64,000 nucleotides of DNA from Marinobacter antarcticus (lineage in GTDB: Bacteria > Pseudomonadota > Gammaproteobacteria > Pseudomonadales > Oleiphilaceae): positions 2,108,001 through 2,172,000 of the forward strand of contig NZ_FRAQ01000001.1 in assembly GCF_900142385.1 (NCBI RefSeq). The letters run 5' to 3'. Made by a program: the position numbers and the translations under genes. The notes beneath the pieces were generated by a model that saw nothing but the letters and a program-made list of their open reading frames with translations, was not told the origin of the DNA and did no database searches. The number at the start of each line of letters is the position of its first letter. Position 1 is the stretch's first letter. Below are positions 47,653-57,424 of the stretch, in pieces.

Positions 47653-48128
47653 GTAGACGTGCAAGTGTGCTTTTTGTGTGTCTGGGCAATATCTGTCGTT
47701 CGCCAACCGCAGAGGGCGTATTTCGCAAGCTGGTAGAGCAAGCCGGGTTGCAGGAGCACATTCATATAGATTCCTGTGGAACCAGCAACTGGCACATCGG
47801 CAAGGGGCCTGATCCACGGTCACTGGAAGCTGCCGGGAAGCGGGATGTAGATATCAGCATGCTCAAGGCGCGCCAGTTCACGGAAGGGGATCTGGACACC
47901 TTCGACTACGTGGTCGTGATGGATCGCCAGAATCTGGCTGACGTGAAAGACATCTGGCACCAGAATGGCGGCACAAAGCCCACATTGTTTCTTGAGTATG
48001 GCCGCTCTGACCTCGCTGAGGTACCTGACCCCTATTTCGGCGGCGAGAACGGGTTTGAGCAGGTGCTTGATCTGATCGAAGATGCAGGCGAGGGCCTGCT
48101 CCGCAATATTCAGGAGCGTATGGCGTGA
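47649..48128 (+). CDS. Low-molecular-weight protein tyrosine phosphatase
   Basis: The 159-residue protein has the LMW-PTP P-loop [14 protein letters not shown] (catalytic Cys near 11) and the acid-loop VPDPYFGG (Asp near 130). It removes phosphate from tyrosine residues, often in exopolysaccharide kinases. It overlaps kdsB and murB by four bases each, so all three are coupled. In P. aeruginosa the same position is PA2978. Confidence 0.95.
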   Translation: MSRRASVLFVCLGNICRSPTAEGVFRKLVEQAGLQEHIHIDSCGTSNWHIGKGPDPRSLEAAGKRDVDISMLKARQFTEGDLDTFDYVVVMDRQNLADVKDIWHQNGGTKPTLFLEYGRSDLAEVPDPYFGGENGFEQVLDLIEDAGEGLLRNIQERMA

Positions 48129-49165
48129 GCCAGCAGGCGGAGCCACCGGCGAAGCTAAAGGTGAGTGTCGGGCTTTCAAAGCTCAATACTCTCCGCGTAT
48201 CCGCAACGGCAAAATTTTACATAGATGTTGCTAGCCTGGATGATCTGCGCGGCGCACTGGCCTGGGCAGAAGAGAGCGGGCATAAAACACTGGTGCTTGG
48301 TGGCGGCAGCAATCTGGTTTTTGCCGGAGACTTTGACGGCCTTGTGATCCGCATGCAGATGGCTGCGCGTCACTGGGAGCAGGTTGACGACACGGGTGCG
48401 ACACTGGTTTTAGGCGCCGGCGAAAACTGGCATGAAGCAGTGCTGTATGCCGCCCGGGCAGGGTACCGGGGCATCGAGAACCTGGCGCTTATACCCGGTA
48501 CAGCCGGCGCGGCGCCGGTTCAGAATATAGGCGCCTATGGTGTTGAGTTGTGCGATACCCTGGTTTCCGTCACAGCGCTGGACCGTGAATCCAACCAGCT
48601 TGTATGCCTTGATAACATGGAATGTGGTTTTGCTTACCGCGACAGCCTGTTCAAGCGCTCGCCAGGCAGCTACATCATTACCGGGATTCGGCTGCGGCTG
48701 TCACGCGAAAAGCCTTTGCAATTCGGCTACAGGGATCTTGAAGACTACCTGGGAGAAGGGGTTTCTCAGGAACTGGATGCTTTGACGGTGGCCGAGGCTG
48801 TGATGGCCATCCGTCGTCGTAAGCTACCGGATCCGGAGATCATTCCCAACGCCGGTAGTTTTTTCAAAAACCCTGTGGTGTCCATTGAGCAATTCAGTGA
48901 ACTGAAGGCTGCGCATCCGGACGTCGTCGGTTACCCACAGAGCGGCACCGTAAAGCTTGCCGCAGCTTGGTTGATTGACCAGAGCGGATGGAAGGGTTAC
49001 CGGAATGCCCGCGTAGGCGTTCACAATCGTCAGGCACTGGTGCTGATCAATCATTCGGGTGGAACAGGGCAAGATGTGCTGGAACTGGCTTCGGATATTC
49101 GCCGGTCGGTGCAGGAGCGTTTTGGGGTGAATCTGGAGATGGAGCCAGGAATCGTAGGCGGCTGA
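48125..49165 (+). CDS. murB: MurB, UDP-N-acetylenolpyruvoylglucosamine reductase
   Basis: The 346-residue flavoenzyme completes UDP-MurNAc synthesis. FAD-binding segments VLGGGSNLVFAGDFDG and NLALIPGTAGAAPVQNIGAYG and the C-terminal NAGSFFKNPVV are visible. It starts at GTG overlapping the phosphatase stop. The end of the operon converges with proS; no strong terminator is evident in the 62-base gap. Confidence 0.96.
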   Translation: MSQQAEPPAKLKVSVGLSKLNTLRVSATAKFYIDVASLDDLRGALAWAEESGHKTLVLGGGSNLVFAGDFDGLVIRMQMAARHWEQVDDTGATLVLGAGENWHEAVLYAARAGYRGIENLALIPGTAGAAPVQNIGAYGVELCDTLVSVTALDRESNQLVCLDNMECGFAYRDSLFKRSPGSYIITGIRLRLSREKPLQFGYRDLEDYLGEGVSQELDALTVAEAVMAIRRRKLPDPEIIPNAGSFFKNPVVSIEQFSELKAAHPDVVGYPQSGTVKLAAAWLIDQSGWKGYRNARVGVHNRQALVLINHSGGTGQDVLELASDIRRSVQERFGVNLEMEPGIVGG

Positions 49166-49227
49166 CTGCTCACAATTGAACATCCAGCCGCCTGTCTTAC
49201 GATCAAAGACCTGTCTTAAGGGCTCCT

Positions 49228-50970
49228 TTACAAGCCTTTACGAGGCGATGCCTTGATAAGAAACGTCAGAGCTTCTTCGATAGCAATGTCTTGCTTGTCA
49301 GCGTCCCTGCGCCCTTTGTACTCAAGAGTGCCGGCGGCAAGCCCGCGATCAGAAATGACGAAGCGGTGCGGGATCCCGATCAGCTCCATATCTGCAAATT
49401 TTACGCCCGGGCGTTCTTTTCGGTCGTCCAGCAGCACATCATAGCCAGCCTGCTTTAATTGTTCGTAGAGCTTCTCACCGGCTTCGGCCACGATGGGCGT
49501 TTTGTGAGCATTCAAGGTCACGATAGCCACCTGGAAGGGCGCAATGGCATCGGGCCAGATAATGCCTTTCTCATCGTGGTTCTGCTCAATTGAAGCGGCC
49601 ACGATGCGGGATACGCCGATTCCGTAGCAACCCATATCCATGATTACGGTTTTACCGTTCTCATCAAGTACTGTTGCGTTCATGGCCGTGCTGTACTTGT
49701 TGCCCAGTTTGAAAATATGGCCAACTTCAATGCCACGGCGTATCTCCAGCGTGCCCTTGCCATCGGGGCTGGCATCGCCCTCAACAACGTTGCGAATGTC
49801 TTCAACCTGGCCCAGTTGCAGATCCCTTTCCCAGTTCACGCCGGTCAGGTGGTAGCCTTCCCGGTTTGCACCACAAACAAAGTCTGCAAGGTGAGCTGCG
49901 CTGCGGTCTACGATAACAGGTACTTTCAGGTCTACCGGGCCAATAGAGCCGGCTTTGCAGCCAATGATGGCCTCGATTTCCTCATCGGTTGCCATGGTCA
50001 GAGGCTCTGCAACCCCTGCCAGACTTTCTGCCTTGATCTCGTTCAGCGTGTGGTCACCACGCAGGATCAGTGCGACCAGGCCCGCATTGCTCTCCTCACC
50101 CGCTTCATCCACTTCGGCTTTGACCAGCAGGGTTTTAACCGTGCGGGTAGCGTCGATGCTCAGAAACTGCGAGATAGCCTCGATGGTACGCTGATCCGGA
50201 GTTGCAGCTTCTTTCAGCTCTTCAGCCGGAGCCGCGCGCTCGCCAGATGGCGCAACCGCTTCGGCCTTTTCGATGTTGGCGGCGTAATCGCTTTCAGTGC
50301 TGAACACGATGTCGTCTTCGCCGGAGGAGGCCAGCACATGGAATTCATGGGAGTCACTGCCACCTATTGCGCCTGAGTCTGCCTGTACCGGGCGGTAATC
50401 CAACCCCAGGCGATCAAAAATGGCGCAGTAAGTTCGGTGCATAATCTGGTAGGTTTCATCCAGAGACTCGGCGTTCACATGAAAGGAGTAGGCATCTTTC
50501 ATGATGAACTCCCGGGCGCGCATCACCCCGAAGCGGGGGCGGCGTTCGTCGCGGAACTTGGTCTGGACCTGATAAAAGTTGGCCGGCAGTTCCTTATAGC
50601 TTTTCAGCTCATTGCGGACCAGGTCGGTAATCACTTCTTCGTGGGTCGGGCCAAAGCAGAACTCACGGCCGTGGCGGTCGTTCATTCGCAGCAGTTCACC
50701 GCCGTATTGCGTCCAGCGACCGGATTCCTGCCACAGTTCCGCAGGCTGAACGGCCGGCATGAGAACTTCCAGGGCGCCACTCTTGTCCATTTCTTCACGA
50801 ACAATCCGCTCAACCTTGCGCAGGGCTCTCAGGCCCGTGGGCAGCCACGTGTAAAGGCCGGCCGCCAGTTTCCGGATCAAGCCGGCGCGCAGCATCAACT
50901 GGTGGCTGATAACCTCCGCGTCAGAAGGCGTCTCTTTCTGGGTTGCAATCAGGTAACGGCTTGCTCGCAT
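49228..50970 (-). CDS. proS: ProS, prolyl-tRNA synthetase
   Basis: The 580-residue class II synthetase is of the bacterial type, with motif 1 to 3 segments ([44 protein letters not shown]), an inserted editing domain (about 224-407) that removes mischarged alanine, and a C-terminal anticodon-binding domain. Length is normal. A short repeat lies just upstream of the ATG. Confidence 0.98.
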   Translation of the reverse strand: MRASRYLIATQKETPSDAEVISHQLMLRAGLIRKLAAGLYTWLPTGLRALRKVERIVREEMDKSGALEVLMPAVQPAELWQESGRWTQYGGELLRMNDRHGREFCFGPTHEEVITDLVRNELKSYKELPANFYQVQTKFRDERRPRFGVMRAREFIMKDAYSFHVNAESLDETYQIMHRTYCAIFDRLGLDYRPVQADSGAIGGSDSHEFHVLASSGEDDIVFSTESDYAANIEKAEAVAPSGERAAPAEELKEAATPDQRTIEAISQFLSIDATRTVKTLLVKAEVDEAGEESNAGLVALILRGDHTLNEIKAESLAGVAEPLTMATDEEIEAIIGCKAGSIGPVDLKVPVIVDRSAAHLADFVCGANREGYHLTGVNWERDLQLGQVEDIRNVVEGDASPDGKGTLEIRRGIEVGHIFKLGNKYSTAMNATVLDENGKTVIMDMGCYGIGVSRIVAASIEQNHDEKGIIWPDAIAPFQVAIVTLNAHKTPIVAEAGEKLYEQLKQAGYDVLLDDRKERPGVKFADMELIGIPHRFVISDRGLAAGTLEYKGRRDADKQDIAIEEALTFLIKASPRKGL

Positions 50971-50985
50971 GGTGGTTTCCGTTCA

Positions 50986-51030
50986 GTGGTGTTGCGTGAA
51001 ATGGTGTTTCGTAAAGTGGTGGTTATTGTA
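50986..51030. repeat. Three imperfect 15-base tandem repeats upstream of proS
   Basis: Units gtggtgttgcgtgaa, atggtgtttcgtaaa and gtggtggttattgta lie in tandem in the proS leader. The first two agree at 11 of 15 positions, the third is more divergent. The role is unknown; a chance duplication is possible. Confidence 0.5.
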
Positions 51031-51090
51031 CGGAGCCTGCAGCACAAGGTACAGATGGCGAATGCGGATATCCGGTAAGCGGTTGCGGCA

Positions 51091-51588
51091 TCAGGATAAA
51101 TACCCCAGAGGCAGGGCGGTGCTGTCGATGACACGCCTCAGCACGAAGCTTGAATGAACGCCGCTGACCCCCTGAATCCGCGTAATCTGGTTGAGCAAAA
51201 AGTGGTGATAGTGATCCATATCCGGCACGACCACTTTCAACATGTAATCTGCGTCGTGGCCGGTAACCAGATAGCACTCCAGAACTTCAGGATAGCCGCT
51301 CACCTGTTCTTCAAACGTTGCGAAACGTTCAGGAGTGTGTCGGTCCATTCCGATCAGAATAATGGCAGTCAGGGCAAGGCCCAGTTTCTTGTGATCAAGA
51401 ACCGTCACGGTGCGCACAATGATGCCAGCATCCTCAAGCGCCCGCACCCGTCTCAGGCATGGAGATGGGGATAGCCCTACTTTTTCCGCGAGCTGCTGGT
51501 TGGTCAGGGAAGCGTCTTTCTGTACCTGGGCCAGAATACGTCGGTCGGTTTTATCAACTTGTATGAGTATTTCGGTTTTTATGGGCAT
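51091..51588 (-). CDS. Lrp/AsnC-family transcriptional regulator
   Basis: The 165-residue protein has an N-terminal helix-turn-helix (NQQLAEKVGLSPSPCLRRVRALEDAGII) and a C-terminal RAM domain with VTGHDADYMLKVVV for amino acid binding. The ATG at 51588 has an AAAAGGC ribosome site; the frame is open upstream but the extra segment is AT-rich and not conserved. It is divergent from leuA, making leucine synthesis and its own gene likely targets. It may also be global. Confidence 0.93.
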   Translation of the reverse strand: MPIKTEILIQVDKTDRRILAQVQKDASLTNQQLAEKVGLSPSPCLRRVRALEDAGIIVRTVTVLDHKKLGLALTAIILIGMDRHTPERFATFEEQVSGYPEVLECYLVTGHDADYMLKVVVPDMDHYHHFLLNQITRIQGVSGVHSSFVLRRVIDSTALPLGYLS

Positions 51589-51734
51589 AAAATTGCCTTT
51601 TAAGTTATTTAAGTGAAATATTTGACTAATAAAGTACGATTTTCCCTCTGAATTAGCAATCGCATGCTTCAAAGAACACGTTAAGCTAGACGGTATCGAT
51701 ACAACCCCGAGAAGCGCAACGGAGAATCACAGAC

Positions 51735-53429
51735 ATGGCTTTCGATCATCGCAAATATGCGGCCTTCCGGCCGGTAGCTAAAACAGACCGTCGCTGGCCG
51801 GACAAGGTCATCGAAAAAGCACCGACCTGGTGTGCAGTGGATCTTCGCGATGGTAACCAGGCTTTGGTAAAGCCCATGAATGTTGCCCAGAAACAGCGCA
51901 TGTTCGATTTGCTTGTAAAGCTGGGGTTCAAGGAGATCGAAATCGGTTTCCCGGCAGCCAGTCAGCCGGATTTCGATTTCTGTCGCAAGCTGATTGAAGA
52001 AAACCGGATTCCGGATGATGTGAAAATCCAGGTGCTGACCCAGGCCCGGCCCGAGTTGATTGAGCGCACCTACGAAGCGCTTAAAGGTGCCCGTCGCGCC
52101 ATTGTTCACGTCTATAATTCTACATCGACGGTACAGCGGGAACAGGTCTTCGGGATGGACCGGGCTGGAATCCGCGATATCGCGGTTAACGGTGCTCAGG
52201 TGGTGAAGGATCTTGCCGCAGGCAACCCGTGCACCGAGTGGACGTTCCAGTACTCCCCGGAGAGCTTCACCGGCACCGAGCTGGATTATGCGGTCGAGGT
52301 CATCGATGCAGTAACCGATGTATGGCGCCCGGACGAGGGGCAGCCGGTTATCATCAACCTGCCCGCCACAGTGGAAATGGCAACTCCCAATGTGTTTGCG
52401 GATCAAATTGAATGGGTTTGCGACAACATCCGCCGGCGGGAACACATCAGCATCAGTGTGCACACGCACAATGACCGGGGTTGTGGTGTGGCCGCGGCCG
52501 AGCTGGCCGTTATGGCCGGAGCAGATCGTGTTGAAGGTACGCTGATGGGTAACGGCGAACGCACGGGCAATATGGATCTGGTGACTATGGCCATGAACCT
52601 GTATTCCCAGGGTATTGATCCGACGCTGAATCTCTCCGGCATGGCCGAAATTACAGAGGTTGTTGAAGCCTGTACTGAAATTTCAACTCATCCGCGCCAT
52701 CCCTATGCCGGCGAACTGGTGTTCACCGCGTTCTCAGGAAGCCACCAGGACGCCATTCGCAAGTGCCTGGCGCGCAGAAAAGACGGGGATGCATGGAATG
52801 TTGCCTATTTGCCTATAGACCCGTTTGATCTGGGTCGCCGATACGAAGAGGTTGTGCGCATAAACAGCCAGTCGGGTAAGGGCGGTGTTGCCTATGTCCT
52901 CGAGCGGGATTACAACATCAGTCTGCCGCGCTGGTTGCAGATCGAGTTCAGCAAGGTCGTTCAGAAGGTCGCAGAAACAAACGGCGGCGAAATTGATTCA
53001 ATGGCTATTCACAGTTTGTTCGAGCAGCGTTACCTGAAAGTGCATGAAGACTGGGCTCTGCGTGCCTATGATCTGCACAGGGACGATCAGGGCGTGTTTG
53101 CTGAGGTAACTTTCGGCCGGGAGTCGGCTCCGATGAGCCTGGAAGGTCGCGGTCTTGGCGCGGTGGAGGCGGTCTCTGCCGCGTTGGAAGATCGCTTCGG
53201 GCTGGCAATAGCGGTGGAAGCCTATGAGGAATTCGCGCTGGGTGAGGGAACACGGGCCAACGCACTGGCTTGTATACGATTAACGGCTGGTGGAAGGCAT
53301 TGCAGTGCTGCAGCTTTGGCGGAAGATACAACCTCTGCGACTCTGCAGGCGCTCTTTTCCGCAGTCGCCCAGGCTGCAGGTGAACCTGAAGATGAAACAA
53401 GTCGTCAGAAAAGCGCGATAACCGCCTGA
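51735..53429 (+). CDS. leuA: LeuA, 2-isopropylmalate synthase
   Basis: The 564-residue enzyme is the long form of 2-isopropylmalate synthase (yeast-like LeuA2 type), with the DLRDGNQALV segment near the start, an HTHNDRGCGVAAAEL motif near 240 and a C-terminal regulatory LeuA domain for leucine feedback (about 440-555). It commits 2-ketoisovalerate to leucine. The rest of the leu genes is not in this window. It ends at a strong intrinsic terminator. Confidence 0.96.
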   Translation: MAFDHRKYAAFRPVAKTDRRWPDKVIEKAPTWCAVDLRDGNQALVKPMNVAQKQRMFDLLVKLGFKEIEIGFPAASQPDFDFCRKLIEENRIPDDVKIQVLTQARPELIERTYEALKGARRAIVHVYNSTSTVQREQVFGMDRAGIRDIAVNGAQVVKDLAAGNPCTEWTFQYSPESFTGTELDYAVEVIDAVTDVWRPDEGQPVIINLPATVEMATPNVFADQIEWVCDNIRRREHISISVHTHNDRGCGVAAAELAVMAGADRVEGTLMGNGERTGNMDLVTMAMNLYSQGIDPTLNLSGMAEITEVVEACTEISTHPRHPYAGELVFTAFSGSHQDAIRKCLARRKDGDAWNVAYLPIDPFDLGRRYEEVVRINSQSGKGGVAYVLERDYNISLPRWLQIEFSKVVQKVAETNGGEIDSMAIHSLFEQRYLKVHEDWALRAYDLHRDDQGVFAEVTFGRESAPMSLEGRGLGAVEAVSAALEDRFGLAIAVEAYEEFALGEGTRANALACIRLTAGGRHCSAAALAEDTTSATLQALFSAVAQAAGEPEDETSRQKSAITA

Positions 53430-53439
53430 CCAGAATACA

Positions 53440-53467
53440 AAAAAGCCGGCACGGATGCCGGCTTTTT
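53440..53467 (+). terminator. Intrinsic terminator after leuA
   Basis: An 11-base stem (aaaaagccggc/gccggcttttt) with a six-base loop ends in a T-run. It stops leuA transcription and its A-run side could also act on the opposite strand after the cold-shock gene. Confidence 0.9.
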
Positions 53468-53510
53468 GTGTTTTCTCGTGCCCGTGAGAGCCAGAGAGCG
53501 AAAAATAACC

Positions 53511-53720
53511 TCAGATCGGGGTTACATTTTCCGCCTGCGGGCCTTTAGGGCCCTGTGTGACGGTGAACTGCACCTGCTGACCTTCTGTCAGCGTGCGGAA
53601 ACCGCTCGAGGTAATGGCGCTATAGTGCACGAAAACGTCACTGCCACCCTCCTGAGCTATGAAGCCGAAGCCTTTGGATTCGTTAAACCACTTTACGGTG
53701 CCTGTTACTGTATCGGACAT
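53511..53720 (-). CDS. CspA-family cold-shock protein
   Basis: The 69-residue protein is a single cold-shock domain with RNP1 KGFGFI and RNP2 VFVHYSAI motifs. It binds RNA and acts as a chaperone for mRNA. The ATG at 53720 ([12 protein letters not shown]) gives the canonical length; the frame is open a little upstream. A strong promoter is found about 65 bases before it. Confidence 0.95.
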   Translation of the reverse strand: MSDTVTGTVKWFNESKGFGFIAQEGGSDVFVHYSAITSSGFRTLTEGQQVQFTVTQGPKGPQAENVTPI

Positions 53721-53785
53721 TGATCTTTCCTGTATTTCTGAGATTTCCCCCCCACGGGGCACTGAAGATTTTCCACAGCAATTTC

Positions 53786-53813
53786 AGTATAGACCGAGTT
53801 TGGAGGTCGTCAA
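53786..53813 (-). promoter_or_regulatory. Sigma-70 promoter for the CspA-type gene
   Basis: On the minus strand TTGACG (53813-53808) and TATACT (53791-53786) are separated by 16 bases, each with five of six consensus bases. The start would fall near 53779, giving a leader of about 60 bases. Confidence 0.75.
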
Positions 53814-53851
53814 TGTTTTTTGGTGCTTTTAAATCGTTTAAAAACAGAGTG

Positions 53852-55744
53852 TTAATGTTTTTTCGATAAAGGGCGCCCGAACTGCTCACTGATTTCCTCG
53901 AGGATCGACGGATCGTCGATGGTGCTTGGAACGGCGTATTCCTCCCCATCGGCAATCTGTCGGATAACCCGCCGCAGGATCTTGCCTGAGCGGGTCTTGG
54001 GCAGACGATCTACCACCAAAGCTCTGCGGAAACAGGCGATTGCACCGATTCTATCCCGCACCATCTCGACAAGCTCTTCCTCCAACTCATCGTGGTCAAT
54101 GGTGGCGCCGTTTTTGATGAGCACGAGACCGAGTGGGATCTGGCCTTTCATCTCATCGTGCGCACCTACCACGCAGCATTCGGCGACAGCCGGGTGAGAG
54201 GCAACCACTTCTTCCATTTCACCGGTAGAGAGCCGATGACCTGCCACGTTAATCACATCATCGGTACGGCCCATAACAAAGACATAGCCGTCCTCGTCAA
54301 TAAATCCGCCGTCGCCCGAGCTGTAAAAGCCGGGAATGGGTTTGAGGTAGCTGTCCTGGAATCTCTGGTCATCGCCCCATACGGTCATCAGGCAGCCGGG
54401 GGGTAGTGGAAGTTTTACCGCAATCTGCCCCTGTTCTCCCGCCGGCATCTGGCTGCCACCAGGGCTCACAACCTGCACGTTGTAGCCAGGCGAGGGAACG
54501 GTTGCCGAGCCCGGCTTGGTGACCATGGTCTCGATCCCTACGGGGTTGCAGCAAATGGCCCAGCCGGTTTCGGTTTGCCACCAGTGATCCAGTACCGGGA
54601 GCTGTGTGTGTTCCCGGAGCCACTCATAGGTTGGGGGGTCGAGACGTTCACCGGCAAGGAAAATACGCCGCAATGAGCTGATGTCATAGCGTGCAAGCTG
54701 ATCTGCCTCCGGGTCTTCCTTGCGCACAGCGCGGAATGCGGTAGGCGCAGTAAACAGAAGATTGACGCCGTGATCCTGAACCACTCGCCAGAATGCCCCG
54801 GCATCGGGTGTTCTGACCGGTTTGCCTTCGTAAAGCACGGTTGTGCAGCCGGCAAACAAGGGGGCATACACAATATAGCTGTGGCCCACCACCCAACCTA
54901 CATCGGAGGCGGCCCAGAATATGTCACCCGGGTTGGCGTCATACACGAGCTTCATGCTGTATTTGAGGGCGACCGCATGCCCGCCATTGTCTCTTACAAC
55001 GCCTTTGGGCTTGCCGGTGGTGCCAGAGGTGTAAAGTATGTAAAGCGGGTCTGTCGACTTAACCGGCACGGGATCAGCCGGCTCAGCGCTGGCCATCAAA
55101 TCGCTCCAGTCATGATCACGGCCATCGTGCATCTGGGCCCTGGCCTGTGGGCGCTGGTAAACAACGCAGAAATCAGGCTTGTGTGAGGCCTGTTCAATGG
55201 CTTTGTCCACCAGAGGCTTGTACTCGATCACCTTTGTGACCTCTATGCCGCAGGAGGCCGTAATCACTGCTTTGGGTTGAGCGTCTTCGATTCGCACGGC
55301 GAGTTCGTGGGCCGCAAAGCCGCCAAAGACCACCGAGTGCACAGCACCAATGCGGGCGCAGCCCAACATAGCAATGACAGCTTCCGGAATCATCGGCATA
55401 TAGATGATTACCCGGTCACCCTTGTTGATTCCCTGTGCTTTCAGGGCTCCCGCAAAACGGGCGACTTCGTCGGTCAGCTCGCTGTAGGTATAGCTGCGCT
55501 TTGCACCGGTAACCGGTGAATCGTATATGAGGGCTTTTTGGTCGCCCAGGCCTGCGCGGACATTGGCGTCCAGGGCTATGTCGGATGTATTGAGTGTGCC
55601 GTCAGGAAACCAGTGACCATGGCCGTTGTCGGTAGCTTGCCAGATGGTCTCAGGTTGCTGGATCCAGTCAATCTTGCCTGCTTGCTCACGCCAAAACGCT
55701 TCCGGCTTATCAATCGATCTCCGGAATTCTGAGTGGTAGTCCAT
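53852..55744 (-). CDS. prpE: PrpE-type propionyl-CoA synthetase
   Basis: The 630-residue adenylate-forming enzyme has the ATP motif ILYTSGTTGKPKGVV near 235, the W-W-x-TE segment (LDHWWQTETGWAI), GRTDDVINVAGHRLSTGEMEE and the catalytic lysine near 590 in PKTRSGKILRRV. The overall sequence resembles PrpE more than Acs, so propionate is the likely substrate, but acetate is possible. The prpBCD genes are not nearby. GAGGTAG precedes the ATG. Confidence 0.9.
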   Translation of the reverse strand: MDYHSEFRRSIDKPEAFWREQAGKIDWIQQPETIWQATDNGHGHWFPDGTLNTSDIALDANVRAGLGDQKALIYDSPVTGAKRSYTYSELTDEVARFAGALKAQGINKGDRVIIYMPMIPEAVIAMLGCARIGAVHSVVFGGFAAHELAVRIEDAQPKAVITASCGIEVTKVIEYKPLVDKAIEQASHKPDFCVVYQRPQARAQMHDGRDHDWSDLMASAEPADPVPVKSTDPLYILYTSGTTGKPKGVVRDNGGHAVALKYSMKLVYDANPGDIFWAASDVGWVVGHSYIVYAPLFAGCTTVLYEGKPVRTPDAGAFWRVVQDHGVNLLFTAPTAFRAVRKEDPEADQLARYDISSLRRIFLAGERLDPPTYEWLREHTQLPVLDHWWQTETGWAICCNPVGIETMVTKPGSATVPSPGYNVQVVSPGGSQMPAGEQGQIAVKLPLPPGCLMTVWGDDQRFQDSYLKPIPGFYSSGDGGFIDEDGYVFVMGRTDDVINVAGHRLSTGEMEEVVASHPAVAECCVVGAHDEMKGQIPLGLVLIKNGATIDHDELEEELVEMVRDRIGAIACFRRALVVDRLPKTRSGKILRRVIRQIADGEEYAVPSTIDDPSILEEISEQFGRPLSKKH

Positions 55745-55833
55745 ATATTCTACCTCTTTGTGCCCGTTGTTATTCTGTTGTTAGTGGTCCCAACTTTAGG
55801 CGCTTTGAGATAGTGATCCAGTAGACCATAGGA

Positions 55834-57210
55834 TTAGTCCCCGGAGTTTTGGGGCCAGCTGTTCTCCGGGTTGACGGATTTTACCTCGGCAGTGACGGTG
55901 CCGTTTGCCAGGTGCGCGAAAATCCGGTCGCCGGCAGTGACATCCGGCGCGTTGCGGATGATGTTGCCATGCTCATCCCGAACGATGGCGTACCCACGCC
56001 CCAGAGTAGCCAGAGGGCTTACAACGTTGAGGCTTCCTGCGGTGTGCTCCAGCCGATCCTGAAGTTTTACCAGAATTCGCTGCACCGCTTTGTTCAGTTG
56101 CGAGGAAGATCGCTCAAGCGCTTCACGACTGTTTGTAAGCTGTTTGCGGGGGGATTGCATGGCAAGTCGCTGCGCCAGATGGGTGCTGCGCACCTGCGAA
56201 CGATCCAGGCGCTGCTCCATGGCCTTGCCTAATCGCAGTTCCAGCTCGTCCAGGCGCTGGGCTTTTTCCAGCAGTTCTCGCCGCGGATCGCGCAAGCGCG
56301 CTGCGAGGTGTTCCAGCTTTGTGTTCAGCCGCTGGAGTGCTCTTCTGGCGGCGTTTGCCAGACGAAACTCACGATCGTTGATTTGCCGGAGCATGTCCCG
56401 CTGATCGGGCGAAACTTTTTCAGCCGCCGCGGAGGGTGTGGGTGCCCGCAGATCTGCCACAAAGTCGGCGATGGTAACGTCAGTCTCATGGCCTACGGCG
56501 CTGACTGTTGGGATAGGGCAGGCCGCGATTGCCCGGGCAACCGCTTCCTCGTTAAAGCACCAGAGGTCCTCCAGCGAACCACCGCCACGGCCGATAATCA
56601 GTACATCGGCCACGCCGTGCGCTTGCGCCAGCTCAATAGCCTTGACTATTTCTGCCGTCGCAGGCTGGCCCTGAACCGTTGTGGGGTAAAGCGTGACCGG
56701 TATGGCGGGGCAGCGTCTCGCCAGAACCGTGAGAATGTCGTGTATGGCTGCACCGGTTGGGGAGGTGACTACGCCAATGTGTGCGGGCATAGTGGGAACC
56801 GGTTTTTTGCGCCCCACCTCAAACAGACCTTCTGTTTGCAGCTTGCGTTTTAACTCCTCGAAGGCCTGCTGCAGTGCACCAAGGCCGGCAGGTTCAATGT
56901 GCTCAGCAATAATCTGGAAATCGCCCCGGTTTTCGTACAGGGTCACCTTGCCGCGAATGCGAATCTGGTCGCCTTCCTTTGGTATGGTGCGAATGCGCTG
57001 GTTCAGCCCCCGGAACATGGCGCAACGAATCTGACACTTGTGATCCTTCAGGGAGAAATACCAGTGGCCGGAGGAGGGCCGGGAAAAACCGGATAACTCG
57101 CCTTCAACCCACACCTGCATGAAGCTGGATTCCAGCAAGTGCCTGGCCTGGTGATTCAGTTCGCTGACGCTCAGCGCTCTGGGCCGGGTATCCTGAAACA
57201 CGTCATTCAC
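55834..57210 (-). CDS. xseA: XseA, exodeoxyribonuclease VII large subunit
   Basis: The 458-residue protein has an N-terminal OB-fold (about 20-110), the catalytic domain with GVVTSPTGAAIHD and VDVLIIGRGGGSLEDLWCFNEE-type segments, and a long coiled coil that binds XseB. It degrades single-stranded DNA. The frame starts with TTG at 57213 and GTG at 57210; GTG is preferred because it lies about seven bases after the GAGGA ribosome site. xseB is not in this window. Confidence 0.95.
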   Translation of the reverse strand: MNDVFQDTRPRALSVSELNHQARHLLESSFMQVWVEGELSGFSRPSSGHWYFSLKDHKCQIRCAMFRGLNQRIRTIPKEGDQIRIRGKVTLYENRGDFQIIAEHIEPAGLGALQQAFEELKRKLQTEGLFEVGRKKPVPTMPAHIGVVTSPTGAAIHDILTVLARRCPAIPVTLYPTTVQGQPATAEIVKAIELAQAHGVADVLIIGRGGGSLEDLWCFNEEAVARAIAACPIPTVSAVGHETDVTIADFVADLRAPTPSAAAEKVSPDQRDMLRQINDREFRLANAARRALQRLNTKLEHLAARLRDPRRELLEKAQRLDELELRLGKAMEQRLDRSQVRSTHLAQRLAMQSPRKQLTNSREALERSSSQLNKAVQRILVKLQDRLEHTAGSLNVVSPLATLGRGYAIVRDEHGNIIRNAPDVTAGDRIFAHLANGTVTAEVKSVNPENSWPQNSGD

Positions 57211-57309
57211 CAAAAGATCCTCGCTGGCCTATACGCAATAGCCGAAAAAATATGAGTGTAAAATGCTGGAATTTCAAATGCATGCGGATTGTGACAGGAA
57301 ACTGCGCAG

Positions 57310-57338
57310 TTTACTGACCCGCGACACCTCTTTATAAT
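57310..57338 (+). promoter_or_regulatory. Sigma-70 promoter for guaB
   Basis: TTTACT (57310-57315) and a perfect TATAAT (57333-57338) are spaced by 17 bases. The start would fall near 57345, leaving a leader of about 80 bases before the guaB ATG. Confidence 0.8.
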
Positions 57339-57424
57339 AGCTCGATTACGCATTTTACTTTGCGGCTGCACCATCGGTGCCGCACGGAAGGTTTAAATTT
57401 AGCACGTTCAAAAGGCCTGTCCCA

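Noticed and set aside
49166..49227. Direct repeat cctgtctta between murB and proS
   Set aside because: Two nine-base copies 20 bases apart are expected by chance and do not form a hairpin.
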